This document shows positions 10,856-20,536 of a stretch of DNA of 64,000 nt, one piece after another. The DNA is taken from assembly GCF_014635065.1 (NCBI RefSeq), contig NZ_BMCG01000005.1:248001-312000 (forward strand), written 5' to 3'. The DNA comes from Oxalicibacterium flavum. Lineage in GTDB: Bacteria; Pseudomonadota; Gammaproteobacteria; Burkholderiales; Burkholderiaceae_D. How positions within the stretch are numbered: the first letter of the stretch is position 1; each line of letters opens with the position of its first letter. Position numbers and translations under genes: made by a program. A model generated the notes under the pieces. The model made no database searches, was not told the DNA's origin, and saw only the letters and a list, made by a program, of their open reading frames with translations.

Positions 10856-11740
10856 TCAGCTTTCAACCGCTTCCTCACTGGAGGGAAGTTTTTCCACCAG
10901 CAGCATGTGGATGTGGCGCGCGTCGGCACGCACCACGCGGAATCGCAGGTTGTCGATCTCGACTTCCTCGTCCTTGCGCGGCACGCGTGCCAGGTGATCG
11001 GTGATGAAGCCGCCGATGGTTTCGACGTTGGGATTGACGAGCGCGGTACCGAGTTCGTCGTTGAATTGCGCGATCTCGGTCAGTGCGCGCACGCGCCAGC
11101 GCGGACCGTCCTTGCCGTCGGGAATGGCGAGGATGTTGTCCTCTTCCTCGTCGAAGTCGTACTCGTCCTCGATGTCGCCGACGATCTGCTCGAGTACGTC
11201 CTCGATCGTGACCAGGCCGGCCACGCCGCCGTATTCGTCCACCACGATCGCCATGTGGTTGTGCTTGGAGCGGAAGTCCGCCAGCAGCACGTTGAGGCGC
11301 TTGGATTCGGGAATGAAGACCGCCTTGCGCAGCGTCTGCCGCACGTCGAAGGATTCCTCGGCGTAGTAGCGCAGCAGGTCCTTGGCGAGTAGGATGCCGA
11401 CCACGTTGTCGCGTTCGCCGTCAACGGCGGGGAAGCGCGAGTGCGCGGTTTCCAGCACCATCGGCAGCCATTCCTCGATCGGCTTGGAAATGTCGATCAC
11501 GTCCATCTGCGCGCGCGTGACCATGATGTCGCGCGCCGACAGTTCGGAGACCTGGAACACGCCTTCGATCATCGACATGGCGTCGGCGTCGATCAGCTTG
11601 CGTTCGTGGGCGTCCTGCAGGATGGCGAGGAGTTCGGTGCGGCTTTCGGGTTCGGGCGCCATCAGCGCCGTGAGACGTTCGAACAGCGAGCGGTGCGGCT
11701 TGGCATCGCCCGTTTTTTCTGAGGGTGAATGGTCTTGCAT
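10856..11740 (-). CDS. corC: HlyC/CorC-family CBS-domain protein
   Basis: This is a cytosolic protein with two CBS domains (about residues 65-185) followed by a CorC/HlyC C-terminal domain, linked in the family to magnesium and cobalt efflux. The conserved motif ISKPIEEWLPMVLETAHSRFPAV and the LLAKDLLRY and VVDEYGGVAGLVTIEDVLEQIVGDIEDEYD blocks are typical. The start chosen (MQDHSPSEK) gives 294 residues. An in-frame ATG 20 codons upstream adds an unrelated hydrophobic stretch and is less likely. It has no DUF21 membrane domain, as usual for the form next to lnt. Confidence 0.92.
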   Translation of the reverse strand: MQDHSPSEKTGDAKPHRSLFERLTALMAPEPESRTELLAILQDAHERKLIDADAMSMIEGVFQVSELSARDIMVTRAQMDVIDISKPIEEWLPMVLETAHSRFPAVDGERDNVVGILLAKDLLRYYAEESFDVRQTLRKAVFIPESKRLNVLLADFRSKHNHMAIVVDEYGGVAGLVTIEDVLEQIVGDIEDEYDFDEEEDNILAIPDGKDGPRWRVRALTEIAQFNDELGTALVNPNVETIGGFITDHLARVPRKDEEVEIDNLRFRVVRADARHIHMLLVEKLPSSEEAVES

Positions 11741-11876
11741 AAGGCGAAATGCCGGTGCGGAAGGTAGTTCAAGGACAGTCAGGATACAACAAAACCCCAT
11801 CCGGTCTCAAAACACCGGCCTGCAGGATCGTTTGCAGCAAGGCAAGCTGCCCCCGATTTTGCCTTGTGCGTAACGC

Positions 11877-12005
11877 TCAGGCGTCGTCTTCCTGCTCGAC
11901 GCGTTGCGCGCGGAAATATTCGCGGAATTCCAGCACGATATGCAGGCCCCAGAAGACCCACAACGGAAGAGCGAACACACAGAGGGCATACAGCAGCGCG
12001 TTCAT
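11877..12005 (-). CDS. 42-residue predicted single-pass membrane protein
   Basis: This unrecognised small gene sits between ybeY and corC. Reading the minus strand gives MNALLYALCVFALPLWVFWG at the start, then a His-Ile-Val-Leu-Glu segment, and a charged tail ending VEQEDDA. Residues 3-25 form one hydrophobic helix rich in Trp and Phe. The remainder is amphipathic and charged, so the C-terminal tail is probably cytosolic or interfacial. A good ribosome binding site (GAGGT, spacer about five bases) precedes the ATG. It is 13 bases downstream of the ybeY stop, in an otherwise tight operon. No function can be assigned; neighbours act in rRNA processing and lipoprotein maturation. Confidence 0.62.
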   Translation of the reverse strand: MNALLYALCVFALPLWVFWGLHIVLEFREYFRAQRVEQEDDA

Positions 12006-12018
12006 GGCTACCTCGGCA

Positions 12019-12474
12019 TCAAAGTTGGTTTTGATACGGATTGGGAAAACCCAGTGTTGCCAGAATTTCTACTTCGAGGGCTTCCATCTCGTCGGCTTCC
12101 TCGTCCGATTCATGATCGTAGCCCTGTGCATGAAGCATGCCATGAATTACCAGGTGTGCGGCATGTGCCGCCAATGTTTTTTTCTGTTCGGCCGCTTCGC
12201 GTTCCAGTACCTCGGTGCAGAAGATGATGTCGGCCTGCGTCTCGTCTTCCTCGTTCTCGGTATAGGCGAAGGTCAGCACGTTGGTCGCGTAGTCCTTGCC
12301 GCGGTAGGCGCGGTTCAGCTCGCGCCCTTCCTGTGCATCGACGAAGCGCAGCGTGATCTGTGCCGGTGCAAACAGCGCCGCCTTGGCCCAGCGCCGCAAT
12401 GTGGGGCGCGGCAGGGCGTCCTGCAGGCGCGGGTCGGCGTACTGGACCGACAGCGAAAGTTTATTTTCCGACAT
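12019..12474 (-). CDS. ybeY: Endoribonuclease / rRNA maturation factor YbeY
   Basis: YbeY is a zinc-dependent single-strand endoribonuclease involved in 16S rRNA 3'-end maturation and 70S quality control. The 151-residue product (start MSENKL) carries the metal-binding motif [12 protein letters not shown] near the C-terminus. The [26 protein letters not shown] block is also diagnostic. The start overlaps the end of phoH by 14 bases, the usual arrangement of this gene pair. A longer in-frame extension of 33 residues upstream is arginine- and proline-rich and is only the phoH shadow. Confidence 0.95.
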   Translation of the reverse strand: MSENKLSLSVQYADPRLQDALPRPTLRRWAKAALFAPAQITLRFVDAQEGRELNRAYRGKDYATNVLTFAYTENEEDETQADIIFCTEVLEREAAEQKKTLAAHAAHLVIHGMLHAQGYDHESDEEADEMEALEVEILATLGFPNPYQNQL

Positions 12475-13570
12475 GTTTGTTAGCGCCGCGGGTGGCAGTG
12501 GTCTTCGTGGCCGATTTGGCAGCGGGTCCGGACGCGGGTGTCGCCATCCCCTTGGCCTGCTCGTAGGCGTCAACGATGCGGCCGACCAGCGGATGGCGCA
12601 CCACGTCGGCGCTCGAGAAATGCGTGAAGGCCAGGCCGCGCACCTTGGCGAGCACGTCGATCGCCTCGACCAGTCCGCTCTTCTGGTTGTGCTGCAGGTC
12701 GATCTGCGTGACGTCGCCGGTGACCACGGCCTTGCTGCCGAAGCCGATGCGCGTCAGGAACATCTTCATCTGCTCGGGCGTGGTGTTCTGCGCCTCGTCG
12801 AGGATCACGAAGGCGTGGTTCAGCGTGCGGCCGCGCATGTAGGCCAGCGGCGCGATCTCGATCGCCTGCTTCTCGAACATCTTCTGCGTGCGGTCGAAGC
12901 CGAGCAGGTCGTACAGCGCGTCGTACAGCGGCCGCAGATAGGGGTCAACTTTCTGCGACAGGTCGCCCGGCAGGAAGCCCAGGCGTTCGCCGGCTTCCAC
13001 CGCCGGCCGCGTCAGGATGATGCGCTTGACGGCATCGCGCTCGAGCGCATCGACCGCGCAGGCCACCGCCAGATAGGTCTTGCCGGTGCCGGCTGGACCG
13101 ACGCCGAAGGTGATGTCGTGCTCCATGATCGCGCGCAGGTATTGCAGCTGGTGCGGCGTGCGGCCGCGCAGGTCGTGACGGCGCGTCTTGAGCGTGATGG
13201 GCGCGGCATCGGCGACCGATTCGACCTCCTTGCCTTTGCTTGCGCCCTTGCCGCCGCTCTTTGCCACCGGCGTGGAGATCGGTGCCGGTTCGGCCAGGCT
13301 GGCGCGCTGTTCGACCAGCGCGAGCTGCACTTCCTCCAGCGGGATGACGCGGTCGGCTTCCTGATAGAACTGGTCGAGGATGGCGACTGCGCGTTCGGCA
13401 TTGCTGCCGCTGACGATGAAGCGGTCGCCGCGGCGGAACACGGTGACGTCGAGCGCGGCCGAAATCTGGCGCAGGTTCTCGTCCATCGGCCCGCACAGAT
13501 GGGCGAGCCGCTTGTTGTCGAGCGGCTCGGGGATGAAGTACGAAGGCTGGACGGCGGTCTTTGTTTTCAA
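12461..13570 (-). CDS. PhoH-family P-loop ATPase (YbeZ type)
   Basis: This cytosolic ATPase is commonly encoded with YbeY and thought to act with it in RNA metabolism. The 369-residue protein has an N-terminal KH-like region (about residues 30-120), a low-complexity linker rich in Gly, Lys and Ser, and the PhoH ATPase core with Walker [12 protein letters not shown] and Walker [12 protein letters not shown]. Further core motifs are [17 protein letters not shown] and [14 protein letters not shown]. It lies 33 bases downstream of miaB and overlaps ybeY. The tail after residue ~345 is Ala/Thr/Lys rich. Confidence 0.94.
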   Translation of the reverse strand: MKTKTAVQPSYFIPEPLDNKRLAHLCGPMDENLRQISAALDVTVFRRGDRFIVSGSNAERAVAILDQFYQEADRVIPLEEVQLALVEQRASLAEPAPISTPVAKSGGKGASKGKEVESVADAAPITLKTRRHDLRGRTPHQLQYLRAIMEHDITFGVGPAGTGKTYLAVACAVDALERDAVKRIILTRPAVEAGERLGFLPGDLSQKVDPYLRPLYDALYDLLGFDRTQKMFEKQAIEIAPLAYMRGRTLNHAFVILDEAQNTTPEQMKMFLTRIGFGSKAVVTGDVTQIDLQHNQKSGLVEAIDVLAKVRGLAFTHFSSADVVRHPLVGRIVDAYEQAKGMATPASGPAAKSATKTTATRGANKHVGK

Positions 13571-13603
13571 GATGGGGTCGTGGAAGAGGGCTGACTGTCG
13601 GAT

Positions 13604-14944
13604 TTACTGTTTGACGACGATCTCGCCGCGCAGCGTATAGCCGTGCGACTGCGTGATGTTCAGATCGACCATGCTGCCGATCAGGCGGTTGCCCTGCGGC
13701 CCGCCGGCGAAGTTGACGACGCGGTTGTTCTCGGTGCGGCCCTGCAGATCGCCGTCTTCCTTCTTGGAGACGCTTTCGACCAGTACGCGCTGAATCGTGC
13801 CGACCATGTCGTCGCTGTAGCGGCGCGTGTTGGCGTCGATCGCGGCTTGCAGCCGCTGCAGGCGCTTGAGCTTGACCTCGTGCGGCGTGTCGTCTTCCAG
13901 ATTGGCGGCGGGCGTGCCGGGGCGCGGGCTGAAGATGAAGCTGAAGCTGTTGTCGTAGCCGATGTCGGCGATGAGTTTCATCATCGCCTCGAAGTCGGCA
14001 TCGGTCTCGCCGGGGAAGCCGACGATGAAGTCGGACGAAATCGCGATGTTCGGTCGCACCGCGCGCAGGCGGCGGATCACCGACTTGTATTCGAGCGAGG
14101 TGTAGCCGCGCTTCATCGCCGCCAGCACGCGGTCGGAACCGTGTTGCGCCGGCAGGTACAGGTGATCGACGAGCTTTGGCACCTTGGCGTAGGTGTCGAT
14201 CAGGCGCTGCGTGAATTCCTTGGGATGGCTGGTGACGAAGCGGATGCGTTCGATACCCGGCAGTTCGGCGATGTACTCGATCAGCAGCGCAAAGTCGGCG
14301 ATCTCGCCATCTTCCATTTTGCCGCGATAGGCATTGACGTTCTGTCCGAGCAGCGTGATTTCCTTGACGCCCTGCGCCTCGAGACCGACGACCTCGGCCA
14401 GCACGTCCTCGAAGCGGCGCGAGACTTCCTCGCCGCGCGTGTAGGGCACCACGCAATAGCTGCAATACTTGCTGCAGCCTTCCATGATGGAGACGAAGGC
14501 GGTCGGTCCTTCGACCTTCGCTGGCGGCAGGTGATCGAATTTCTCGATTTCCGGGAAGCTGATGTCAACCTGCGAGCGGCCGGTCGAGCGGCGCTGCTTG
14601 AGCATGTCCGGCAGGCGGTGCAGGGTTTGCGGACCGAACACCAGATCGACGTAGGGCGCGCGCTTGACGATGGCATCGCCTTCCTGCGAGGCCACGCAGC
14701 CGCCGACGCCGATCAGCAGATCGGGATTGCCGCGCTTGAGTTCGCGCAGGCGGCCGAGGTCGGAGAACACTTTTTCCTGCGCCTTCTCGCGCACCGAGCA
14801 GGTGTTGAGCAGGATGACGTCGGCTTCCTCCGGACGATCGGTCTTGACCAATCCGTCGGAAGCGCCCAGCACGTCCGCCATCTTGTCCGAGTCGTACTCG
14901 TTCATCTGGCAGCCGAAGGTTTTGATGTATATCTTTTTCTGCAT
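13604..14944 (-). CDS. miaB: tRNA-2-methylthio-N6-dimethylallyladenosine synthase
   Basis: MiaB is a radical-SAM methylthiotransferase that converts i6A37 to ms2i6A37 in tRNAs reading UNN codons. The 446-residue product has the N-terminal UPF0004 domain with cysteines in [21 protein letters not shown] and [10 protein letters not shown], then the radical-SAM cluster motif [17 protein letters not shown], and a C-terminal TRAM domain (from ~residue 375). Its substrate modification is made by MiaA, encoded at 44.6-45.6 kb in this window. It heads the miaB-phoH-ybeY operon on the minus strand. Confidence 0.97.
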   Translation of the reverse strand: MQKKIYIKTFGCQMNEYDSDKMADVLGASDGLVKTDRPEEADVILLNTCSVREKAQEKVFSDLGRLRELKRGNPDLLIGVGGCVASQEGDAIVKRAPYVDLVFGPQTLHRLPDMLKQRRSTGRSQVDISFPEIEKFDHLPPAKVEGPTAFVSIMEGCSKYCSYCVVPYTRGEEVSRRFEDVLAEVVGLEAQGVKEITLLGQNVNAYRGKMEDGEIADFALLIEYIAELPGIERIRFVTSHPKEFTQRLIDTYAKVPKLVDHLYLPAQHGSDRVLAAMKRGYTSLEYKSVIRRLRAVRPNIAISSDFIVGFPGETDADFEAMMKLIADIGYDNSFSFIFSPRPGTPAANLEDDTPHEVKLKRLQRLQAAIDANTRRYSDDMVGTIQRVLVESVSKKEDGDLQGRTENNRVVNFAGGPQGNRLIGSMVDLNITQSHGYTLRGEIVVKQ

Positions 14945-14976
14945 GAAATCTTCTGTGTTGAAACGGCCCGCGCCGG

Positions 14977-15351
14977 TTACGGCCGGTCCTGCTCGAGCGG
15001 CGCCGGCAGCGGCATTGCTTCGACCTCATCCTTCGCCGGCGGACGCTTGATTTCGTCGTCCGTCAGCAGCCAGATGCGATCGACCTCGCCGTTCATGTCT
15101 TCCGTGTAGCGCACCGCCAGATCGCTGCCGCGCAGCGCGGCCGGCATCTCGATCATGTTGTCCTGGTTCCAGATGCGCGCGCCGGCCGATAGCGTGCGCT
15201 GCTTGCCGTTGATCGTCACGTGCGGGTGCAGGTCCGGCGTCATGGTGCCGCGCTTGGCGATCTGAGGAAACGGCCGTTCGAAAGCATGCGCAGGCAGGGA
15301 AAGCGATGCAATGAGCAGCATGCAAACCATCACGGGGCGGAGTATCGACAT
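14977..15351 (-). CDS. Uncharacterised small periplasmic protein
   Basis: A 124-residue protein I do not recognise. It opens with a clear Sec signal peptide ([20 protein letters not shown], likely cleaved after AHA), so the mature protein of about 100 residues is periplasmic. The mature part contains [39 protein letters not shown] in pieces that suggest a small beta-rich fold, and ends in a Pro- and Glu-rich tail. It lacks cysteines in the mature part. It sits 32 bases upstream of miaB on the same strand, so it may share that transcript, or miaB may have its own promoter inside or after it. Confidence 0.7.
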   Translation of the reverse strand: MSILRPVMVCMLLIASLSLPAHAFERPFPQIAKRGTMTPDLHPHVTINGKQRTLSAGARIWNQDNMIEMPAALRGSDLAVRYTEDMNGEVDRIWLLTDDEIKRPPAKDEVEAMPLPAPLEQDRP

Positions 15352-15579
15352 GTCATTTCCGTTCTGAGGACGGGGACGTTGCGGGATCGAAATCGATGGC
15401 GGAACGCGTTCGCGGTGACATGCAAGTCACTGAAAATACAATGAAAATGCGCGTCCTAGGCGACCCGTAATGATATCACGCGGTACCGATTGTTTGCCGG
15501 GCAATGTCATTTGATCCGACGTTGTGCCTGTGTCAAGAAATGGCGCTATCATCATGGTTCCACTTTGAAGGGGACCACC

Positions 15580-16074
15580 ATGGCAACCAGGAAAACCAAC
15601 CCAACCAAAATCGATATCGGTATTTCGGAAAAAGACCGCGCCAAGATCGCGGAAGGCCTGTCCGGCTTCCTGGCCGACAGCTACACCCTGTATCTGATGA
15701 CCCACAATTTCCACTGGAACGTGACCGGCCCGATGTTCACGAGCCTGCACACCATGTTCATGACGCAATACACCGAACTGTGGGGCGCGCTCGACGAAAT
15801 CGCCGAACGTATCCGCGCGCTGGGCTACCCGGCGCCCGGTACTTATTCCCAATTCGCCAAGCTCGCCTCGATCAAGGAAGTCACCGGCGTGCCCGCCGCG
15901 CTCGACATGGTCGCGCACCTGGTGACCGCGCACGAAGCCACCGCACGCACCGGCCGCAACATCTTCCCTCTTGTTGACAAGGCCAACGACCAGCCGACCG
16001 CCGACCTGCTGACACGCCGTCTGGAAGTGCATGAAAAGACCGCGTGGATGCTGCGCAGCCTGCTGGAAGGCTGA
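15580..16074 (+). CDS. dps: Dps-family DNA-binding / ferritin-like protein
   Basis: Dps forms a dodecameric cage that oxidises and stores iron and protects DNA under starvation and oxidative stress. The 164-residue product has the ferroxidase motif HNFHWNVTGPMF and the partner acidic residues in LWGALDEIAERIRALG. The start (MATRKTNPTKI) is preceded by AAGGGGA at 15568-15574; an in-frame ATG 30 codons earlier lacks this. The Lys/Arg/Thr-rich N-terminus could serve DNA binding. The gene is monocistronic, bounded by a strong terminator at 16123. Confidence 0.94.
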   Translation: MATRKTNPTKIDIGISEKDRAKIAEGLSGFLADSYTLYLMTHNFHWNVTGPMFTSLHTMFMTQYTELWGALDEIAERIRALGYPAPGTYSQFAKLASIKEVTGVPAALDMVAHLVTAHEATARTGRNIFPLVDKANDQPTADLLTRRLEVHEKTAWMLRSLLEG

Positions 16075-16406
16075 GCGACAGTACAAGCATCCGCTCCGCC
16101 TCTTCACAGGAGGCCGACCAAGAAAGCCGTAGCAGTTCGTCTGCTACGGCTTTTTTGTTTTCCGTTGCCGGCGGCATCGCCGGTTCCTCTGTGCCGTGCG
16201 GACATGCACAAAACAGTTGAGCAATTTCAGATTCGCAGATTTGGATATGAGGAATCGTTGATAAAGAAATGAAATTTTGTTGGTATTGAATCGGAAAACG
16301 CGGTGCTATTCTGACTTTCCAAATTGCCCCAGATGGCTTGCAAAGCCTTTGTTTTAAAGGGTTTGCGAGGGGTGGTGGATTGCCGGCGACGAACGTGCGC
16401 GGGCGG
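16075..16406. other. Intergenic region dps-tonB
   Basis: This 330-base gap holds the dps terminator (16123-16157). The following stretch is relatively AT-rich (about 16200-16320) and presumably contains the tonB promoter. I could not pick out a convincing sigma-70 hexamer pair or a clear Fur box, so none is called. No small gene with a good ribosome binding site was found. Confidence 0.5.
16123..16157 (+). terminator. Rho-independent terminator after dps
   Basis: A 13-bp perfect stem (AAAGCCGTAGCAG pairing with CTGCTACGGCTTT) with loop TTCGT is followed by a T-rich run (TTTTTTGTTTT in total from the end of the stem). It lies about 50 bases after the dps stop. Confidence 0.93.
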
Positions 16407-17051
16407 ATGTCGGAGAAGAAAGTGGATTTTACGTTAGAACAACAGCCGCAGTTTTCCAGGAAATCGCTGACCAGTATCGGTGTCGCGGTACTGGTCCATC
16501 TGCTGATCGGATATGCCCTGGTCACGGGTCTGGCGCGCGACATGATCAGCGTCATTTCCAAGCCGATCGAGACGCGGATCATCGAGGAGGTCAAGACGGC
16601 GCCGCCGCCTCCGCCGCCCAAGGCGCCACCTCCGCCCAAGGTAAAACCGCCGCCGGCCTACGTGCCGCCGCCCGAAGTGCCGGTCAATGTGCAGCCGCCG
16701 CAGAACACGATTGCGGCAGTCGCCGAGACGCCTCCCGAGCCTTACGTGCCGCCGGCACCGCCAGCGCCGCCGGCTCCGGCCGTGGCAAAGGTCGGCGTTG
16801 CCTGTCCGAATTCGACCCGCATCCGCCAGTTGCTCGAGTATCCGCGCCAGGCACTGCAGAACAACATCACGGGCAACGTACTGGTGCAGTTCGTGGTGGG
16901 AACGGATGGCACGTCACGCGACTTCACCCTGTTGCGCTCTGCCCATCCGCTGCTGAACCGCGCCGCCCTGGATGCGGCCCGCCGTTTCGGCTGTAACGGC
17001 CAGGGGCAGGATGTCGTGGTCCAGGTTCCTTTCGAATTCCAGGTGGAGTGA
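16407..17051 (+). CDS. tonB: TonB-like energy transducer
   Basis: TonB couples the proton motive force, harvested by ExbB-ExbD, to outer-membrane receptors. The 214-residue product (start MSEKKVDF) has one N-terminal membrane helix (about residues 20-45, LTSIGVAVLVHLLIGYAL). A long Pro/Lys/Val-rich periplasm-spanning region follows (PPPPPPKAPPPPKVKPP, then more PP repeats), and then a compact C-terminal TonB domain with YPRQALQNNITGNVLVQF. An in-frame ATG 23 codons upstream is possible, but its extension is not TonB-like. The gene begins tonB-exbB-exbD1-exbD2, the probable power supply for the two TonB-dependent receptors at 34-36 and 42-44 kb. Confidence 0.92.
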   Translation: MSEKKVDFTLEQQPQFSRKSLTSIGVAVLVHLLIGYALVTGLARDMISVISKPIETRIIEEVKTAPPPPPPKAPPPPKVKPPPAYVPPPEVPVNVQPPQNTIAAVAETPPEPYVPPAPPAPPAPAVAKVGVACPNSTRIRQLLEYPRQALQNNITGNVLVQFVVGTDGTSRDFTLLRSAHPLLNRAALDAARRFGCNGQGQDVVVQVPFEFQVE

Positions 17052-17118
17052 CGCGGCAGCGGGAAACAACGTCGTCGCCAATTTGTATCAGCATCAAATT
17101 CTTATTGTGGAGAAAGTC

Positions 17119-17982
17119 ATGTTAAGTCGTTATCGTTTGTCCATTCTGGCCGTTACGTTTTTCCTATCGCTGGCTGGCGCCGTTCAGGCATCGCCAGCGG
17201 CTCCTGCCGGTACGGCCGCTTCCGTGCCGACGGAAGCGGCGCCTGCTGCTGTCAAGGCGGCATCTGCCGATGCAGCATCGGTTGAAGTGCCGGCGGTCGA
17301 GAACCCCTATGGCCTGAGCGCACTGTGGAACGGCAGCGATGCCGTGGCGAAGGGAACCCTGTTGATCCTGTTGCTGTTCTCGATCGGCAGCTGGTACATC
17401 ATCGTCGCCAAGCTGCTGGCACAACGTAAATTGCACAAGCAGGCGCGCGATACGCAACGCACGTTCTGGGATGCCGGTTCCGTTCGCCAGGGTCTGGATA
17501 CGCTGGAAAGCGGTACGCCCTTCCATTTCATCGGTTCCGTTGCACTGAAGGCGACCGAGCATCACAGCGGCTTGCTCGAGCACGTCGATCTCAACACCTG
17601 GGTGGTGCAGGCCCTGCACAGCTCGGTCGATACCGTGAAAAGCCGCCTGCAGGATGGCCTGGCCTTTCTGGCGACGGTGGGTTCGACGGCACCCTTCATC
17701 GGACTGTTCGGTACGGTTTGGGGGATTTACCACGCGCTGACCGCGATTGGCCTTTCCGGCCAGGCCTCGATCGACAAGGTGGCCGGTCCGGTTGGCGAGG
17801 CGCTGATCATGACGGCCATCGGCCTGGCGGTGGCCGTACCTGCCGTGCTCGGCTACAACCTGCTGGTTCGCCGCAACAAGGCGGCGCTCGAGCGCGTACA
17901 GGATTTCAGCACCACGCTGCATGCCGTTCTGCTGAGCACGACCACGACGTCTTCGCCTGCCGCTGCGCTCAAGGCGGCATGA
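17119..17982 (+). CDS. exbB: Biopolymer transport protein ExbB (MotA/TolQ/ExbB family)
   Basis: ExbB forms the pentameric inner-membrane proton channel with ExbD that energises TonB. The 287-residue product begins with a signal-peptide-like segment (MLSRYRLSILAVTFFLSLAG) and an Ala/Pro-rich linker. Three membrane helices follow, the last two in the conserved block LATVGSTAPFIGLFGTVWGIYHAL and EALIMTAIGLAVAVPAVLGYN. The start at 17119 is preceded by GGAGAAAG; longer readings run into tonB. It is 67 bases after tonB and is followed one base later by exbD1. Confidence 0.95.
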   Translation: MLSRYRLSILAVTFFLSLAGAVQASPAAPAGTAASVPTEAAPAAVKAASADAASVEVPAVENPYGLSALWNGSDAVAKGTLLILLLFSIGSWYIIVAKLLAQRKLHKQARDTQRTFWDAGSVRQGLDTLESGTPFHFIGSVALKATEHHSGLLEHVDLNTWVVQALHSSVDTVKSRLQDGLAFLATVGSTAPFIGLFGTVWGIYHALTAIGLSGQASIDKVAGPVGEALIMTAIGLAVAVPAVLGYNLLVRRNKAALERVQDFSTTLHAVLLSTTTTSSPAAALKAA

Positions 17983-17983
17983 C

Positions 17984-18415
<432 letters not shown>

Positions 18416-18456
18416 GCGCCGCCAGGTACGCATACTGAATTGAAGGAGCCGAAACA

Positions 18457-18888
18457 ATGGGCATGAATGTAGGAACCGAGGGCGGTTCCGGCGAGCCTGA
18501 CGTCATGGTCGATATGAACACCACGCCGCTGATCGATGTGATGCTGGTGCTGCTGATCATGCTGATCATCACCATTCCGATCCAGCTGCACAACGTGAAT
18601 CTCAACATGCCGGTCGGCAATCCGCCGCCACCGGCCGTGCTGCCCGACGTGGTGGAGGTGAACGTCGATGCCGGCGGTATCGTCAGCTGGAACGGCGAAG
18701 AGATTATCGACAAGCACGTGCTGGACGAAAAGCTCGCGGCCGCCGCTGCGCAGCCCAACCAGCCCGAGCTGCATCTGCGGGCCGACAAGGATGCACCTTA
18801 CCGCGCCGTGGCATCGGTGCTGGCATCTGCACAACGTCTGGGCGCCAACAAGCTGGGGCTGGTGGGCAACGAGCAGTTCGCGCAATGA
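18457..18888 (+). CDS. exbD: Biopolymer transport protein ExbD, copy 2
   Basis: A second ExbD paralogue of exactly the same length (143 residues) lies 41 bases after the first. The key transmembrane Asp is kept (NTTPLIDVMLVLLIMLIITI). The short cytosolic N-terminus differs (MGMNVGTEGGSGEPDVMV), as does the periplasmic domain. An exbB-exbD1-exbD2 arrangement is known from xanthomonads and some Burkholderiales, where the second ExbD can be needed for particular receptors. It may form mixed ExbD dimers or serve separate substrates. Confidence 0.92.
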   Translation: MGMNVGTEGGSGEPDVMVDMNTTPLIDVMLVLLIMLIITIPIQLHNVNLNMPVGNPPPPAVLPDVVEVNVDAGGIVSWNGEEIIDKHVLDEKLAAAAAQPNQPELHLRADKDAPYRAVASVLASAQRLGANKLGLVGNEQFAQ

Positions 18889-18912
18889 GATTCGATCGCC
18901 GGAGCCATCGCC

Positions 18913-19389
18913 ATGGCTGAATCCCTGCGCATCGTGCCGTCTGCGACCAGGGTATCGGCCTACGCGCAATTGCTGCCGCAGCTACGCGCCCTGATAGCGG
19001 ACGAGTCTGACCTGACCGCCAATCAGGCCAATGTATCGGCGGCGCTGTCCGCGCAGTTCGGCTTCCACTGGATCGGCTTCTATCGCGTGCAGGGCGAAGA
19101 ACTGGTGCTCGGGCCTTTCCAGGGACCGGTCGCCTGCACCCGCATTGGCAAGGGGCGTGGCGTGTGCGGAACGGCGTGGGAACGTGGAGCGACCGTCATC
19201 GTGCCTGACGTCGATCTGTTTCCCGGTCATATCGCATGCAGCGCGCGCTCGCGCTCGGAGATCGTGGTGCCTTACTTCGACAGCAATGGTGCCGTGGCGG
19301 GCGTGCTCGATATCGACAGCGAGCGGCTCGATGATTTTTCCGAGGTGGACCGTGTCTGGCTCGAAGAGGTGGTGGCCCTGCTTGTCTGA
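18913..19389 (+). CDS. msrC: Free methionine-(R)-sulfoxide reductase (GAF domain)
   Basis: This cytosolic GAF-domain enzyme (YebR/fRMsr type) reduces free L-methionine-(R)-sulfoxide with thioredoxin. The 158-residue protein holds the three conserved cysteines of the family in ACTRIGKGRGVCGTAWERG and HIACSARSRSEIVVP, plus the acidic DIDSERLDDF motif. It follows exbD2 by 24 bases, so it may be read from the same transcript. A small hairpin with four T's at 19455-19472 lies downstream. Its sulfur-related role fits the neighbouring island, though the gene is common elsewhere too. Confidence 0.9.
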   Translation: MAESLRIVPSATRVSAYAQLLPQLRALIADESDLTANQANVSAALSAQFGFHWIGFYRVQGEELVLGPFQGPVACTRIGKGRGVCGTAWERGATVIVPDVDLFPGHIACSARSRSEIVVPYFDSNGAVAGVLDIDSERLDDFSEVDRVWLEEVVALLV

Positions 19390-19454
19390 TCCTGCCCGGC
19401 TTTTTCAACACCGTTGCGCCATCTTTCGCAGATTTCCCCTGTTTTATCTTTCCC

Positions 19455-19474
19455 CGGCCTAGCGGCCGTTTTCC
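19455..19474 (+). terminator. Weak candidate terminator after msrC
   Basis: A short stem CGGCC/GGCCG with loop TAGC is followed by TTTTCC. It is only 5 bp, but lies in the right place, between msrC and the first island gene. It could end the tonB-exb-msrC transcript or only weaken it. Confidence 0.4.
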
Positions 19475-19522
19475 TTTGCGTGATGACCTCTTGGCCGCCA
19501 CGCGATCCATTTCTTTGAAACC

Positions 19523-20536
19523 ATGACAATCAACGATTACCGCAATTTCGGACGCACCGGCGTCAAGGTCTCGCCGCTCACGCTGGGCTGCATGATGTTC
19601 GGCAACAAGACGGAACTGGACGAATCCATCCGCATCATCGACCGTGCCATCGATGCCGGCATCAATTTCATCGACACTGCCAACGTCTATGCACGCGGCC
19701 GCAGCGAGGAATTCACCGGCGAGGCCCTCAAGCGCAACGGCAAGCGGCACGACATCTTCCTCGCGTCCAAGGTGCATCTGCCAATGCACGACAGCGATCC
19801 CAACCTGCGCGGCAGTTCGCGACGCCACATCATCCAGCAGGTCGAAAACAGCCTGCGCCGGCTGCAGACCGATTACCTCGATCTGTACCAGATCCATCGC
19901 CCGGAGCCGGGCACCGCGATCGACGAAACCCTGCGCGCGCTCGACGACCTGGTGCGCTCGGGCAAGGTGCGCTACATCGGTTCGACCACCTTCGCCGGCT
20001 GGCAGGTGGTGGAAGCGCTGTGGGCCAGCAAGGAGCTGGGGCTGAACCGCTTCGTCTCCGAACAGCCGCCCTACAACCTGCTGGACCGTCGTATCGAACG
20101 CGAACTGCTGCCGGTGGCGCAGACCTACGGGCTGGCGGTGATTCCGTGGAGCCCGATCGGCGGCGGCATCCTGTCCGGCAAATATCGCAAGGGCCAGCCG
20201 CTGCCGCCGGATTCGCGCTACACCAATCCGAATCCGATGCAGGCCAGGCGTTTCGTCGCCACCGTGTTCGACGTGATCGAGCCGCTGGCCGAACTGGCAG
20301 CCGAGAAGAACGTGCCGTTGTCGCAACTGGCGCTGGCATGGACCGCTTCGCGTCCCGGCATCACGAGCGCGATCACGGGGCCGCGCACACTGGCGCAACT
20401 GGAAGATGCGCTGGCCGCCATCGATCTGGTGTTGACCGACGAGGACGTGAAGCGCATCGACCAGATCATTGCACCCGGCACGCACGTGGCGCCGTTCTAC
20501 GAAGCCAACTTCGGTGCCAGCCAGTACCGCTGGTGA
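19523..20536 (+). CDS. Aldo/keto reductase, island copy 1
   Basis: This is a cytosolic NADPH-dependent oxidoreductase of the aldo/keto reductase superfamily, 337 residues. The TIM-barrel core shows the active-site Asp and Tyr in FIDTANVYARGRSEE, the Lys in FLASKVHLP, and the His in YLDLYQIHRPEPGT. The C-terminal cofactor region reads PGITSAITGPRTLAQLEDAL. It opens the plus-strand gene run leading to the flavin monooxygenase. Reduction of an aldehyde or ketone released by oxidative desulfurisation is a sensible but unproven role. No strong ribosome binding site precedes the ATG. It is clearly related to the second copy at 22.3 kb. Confidence 0.9.
   Translation: MTINDYRNFGRTGVKVSPLTLGCMMFGNKTELDESIRIIDRAIDAGINFIDTANVYARGRSEEFTGEALKRNGKRHDIFLASKVHLPMHDSDPNLRGSSRRHIIQQVENSLRRLQTDYLDLYQIHRPEPGTAIDETLRALDDLVRSGKVRYIGSTTFAGWQVVEALWASKELGLNRFVSEQPPYNLLDRRIERELLPVAQTYGLAVIPWSPIGGGILSGKYRKGQPLPPDSRYTNPNPMQARRFVATVFDVIEPLAELAAEKNVPLSQLALAWTASRPGITSAITGPRTLAQLEDALAAIDLVLTDEDVKRIDQIIAPGTHVAPFYEANFGASQYRW

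Noticed and set aside
16200-16330. Possible Fur box before tonB
   Set aside because: The AT-rich stretch has no convincing match to the 19-bp Fur consensus by eye.
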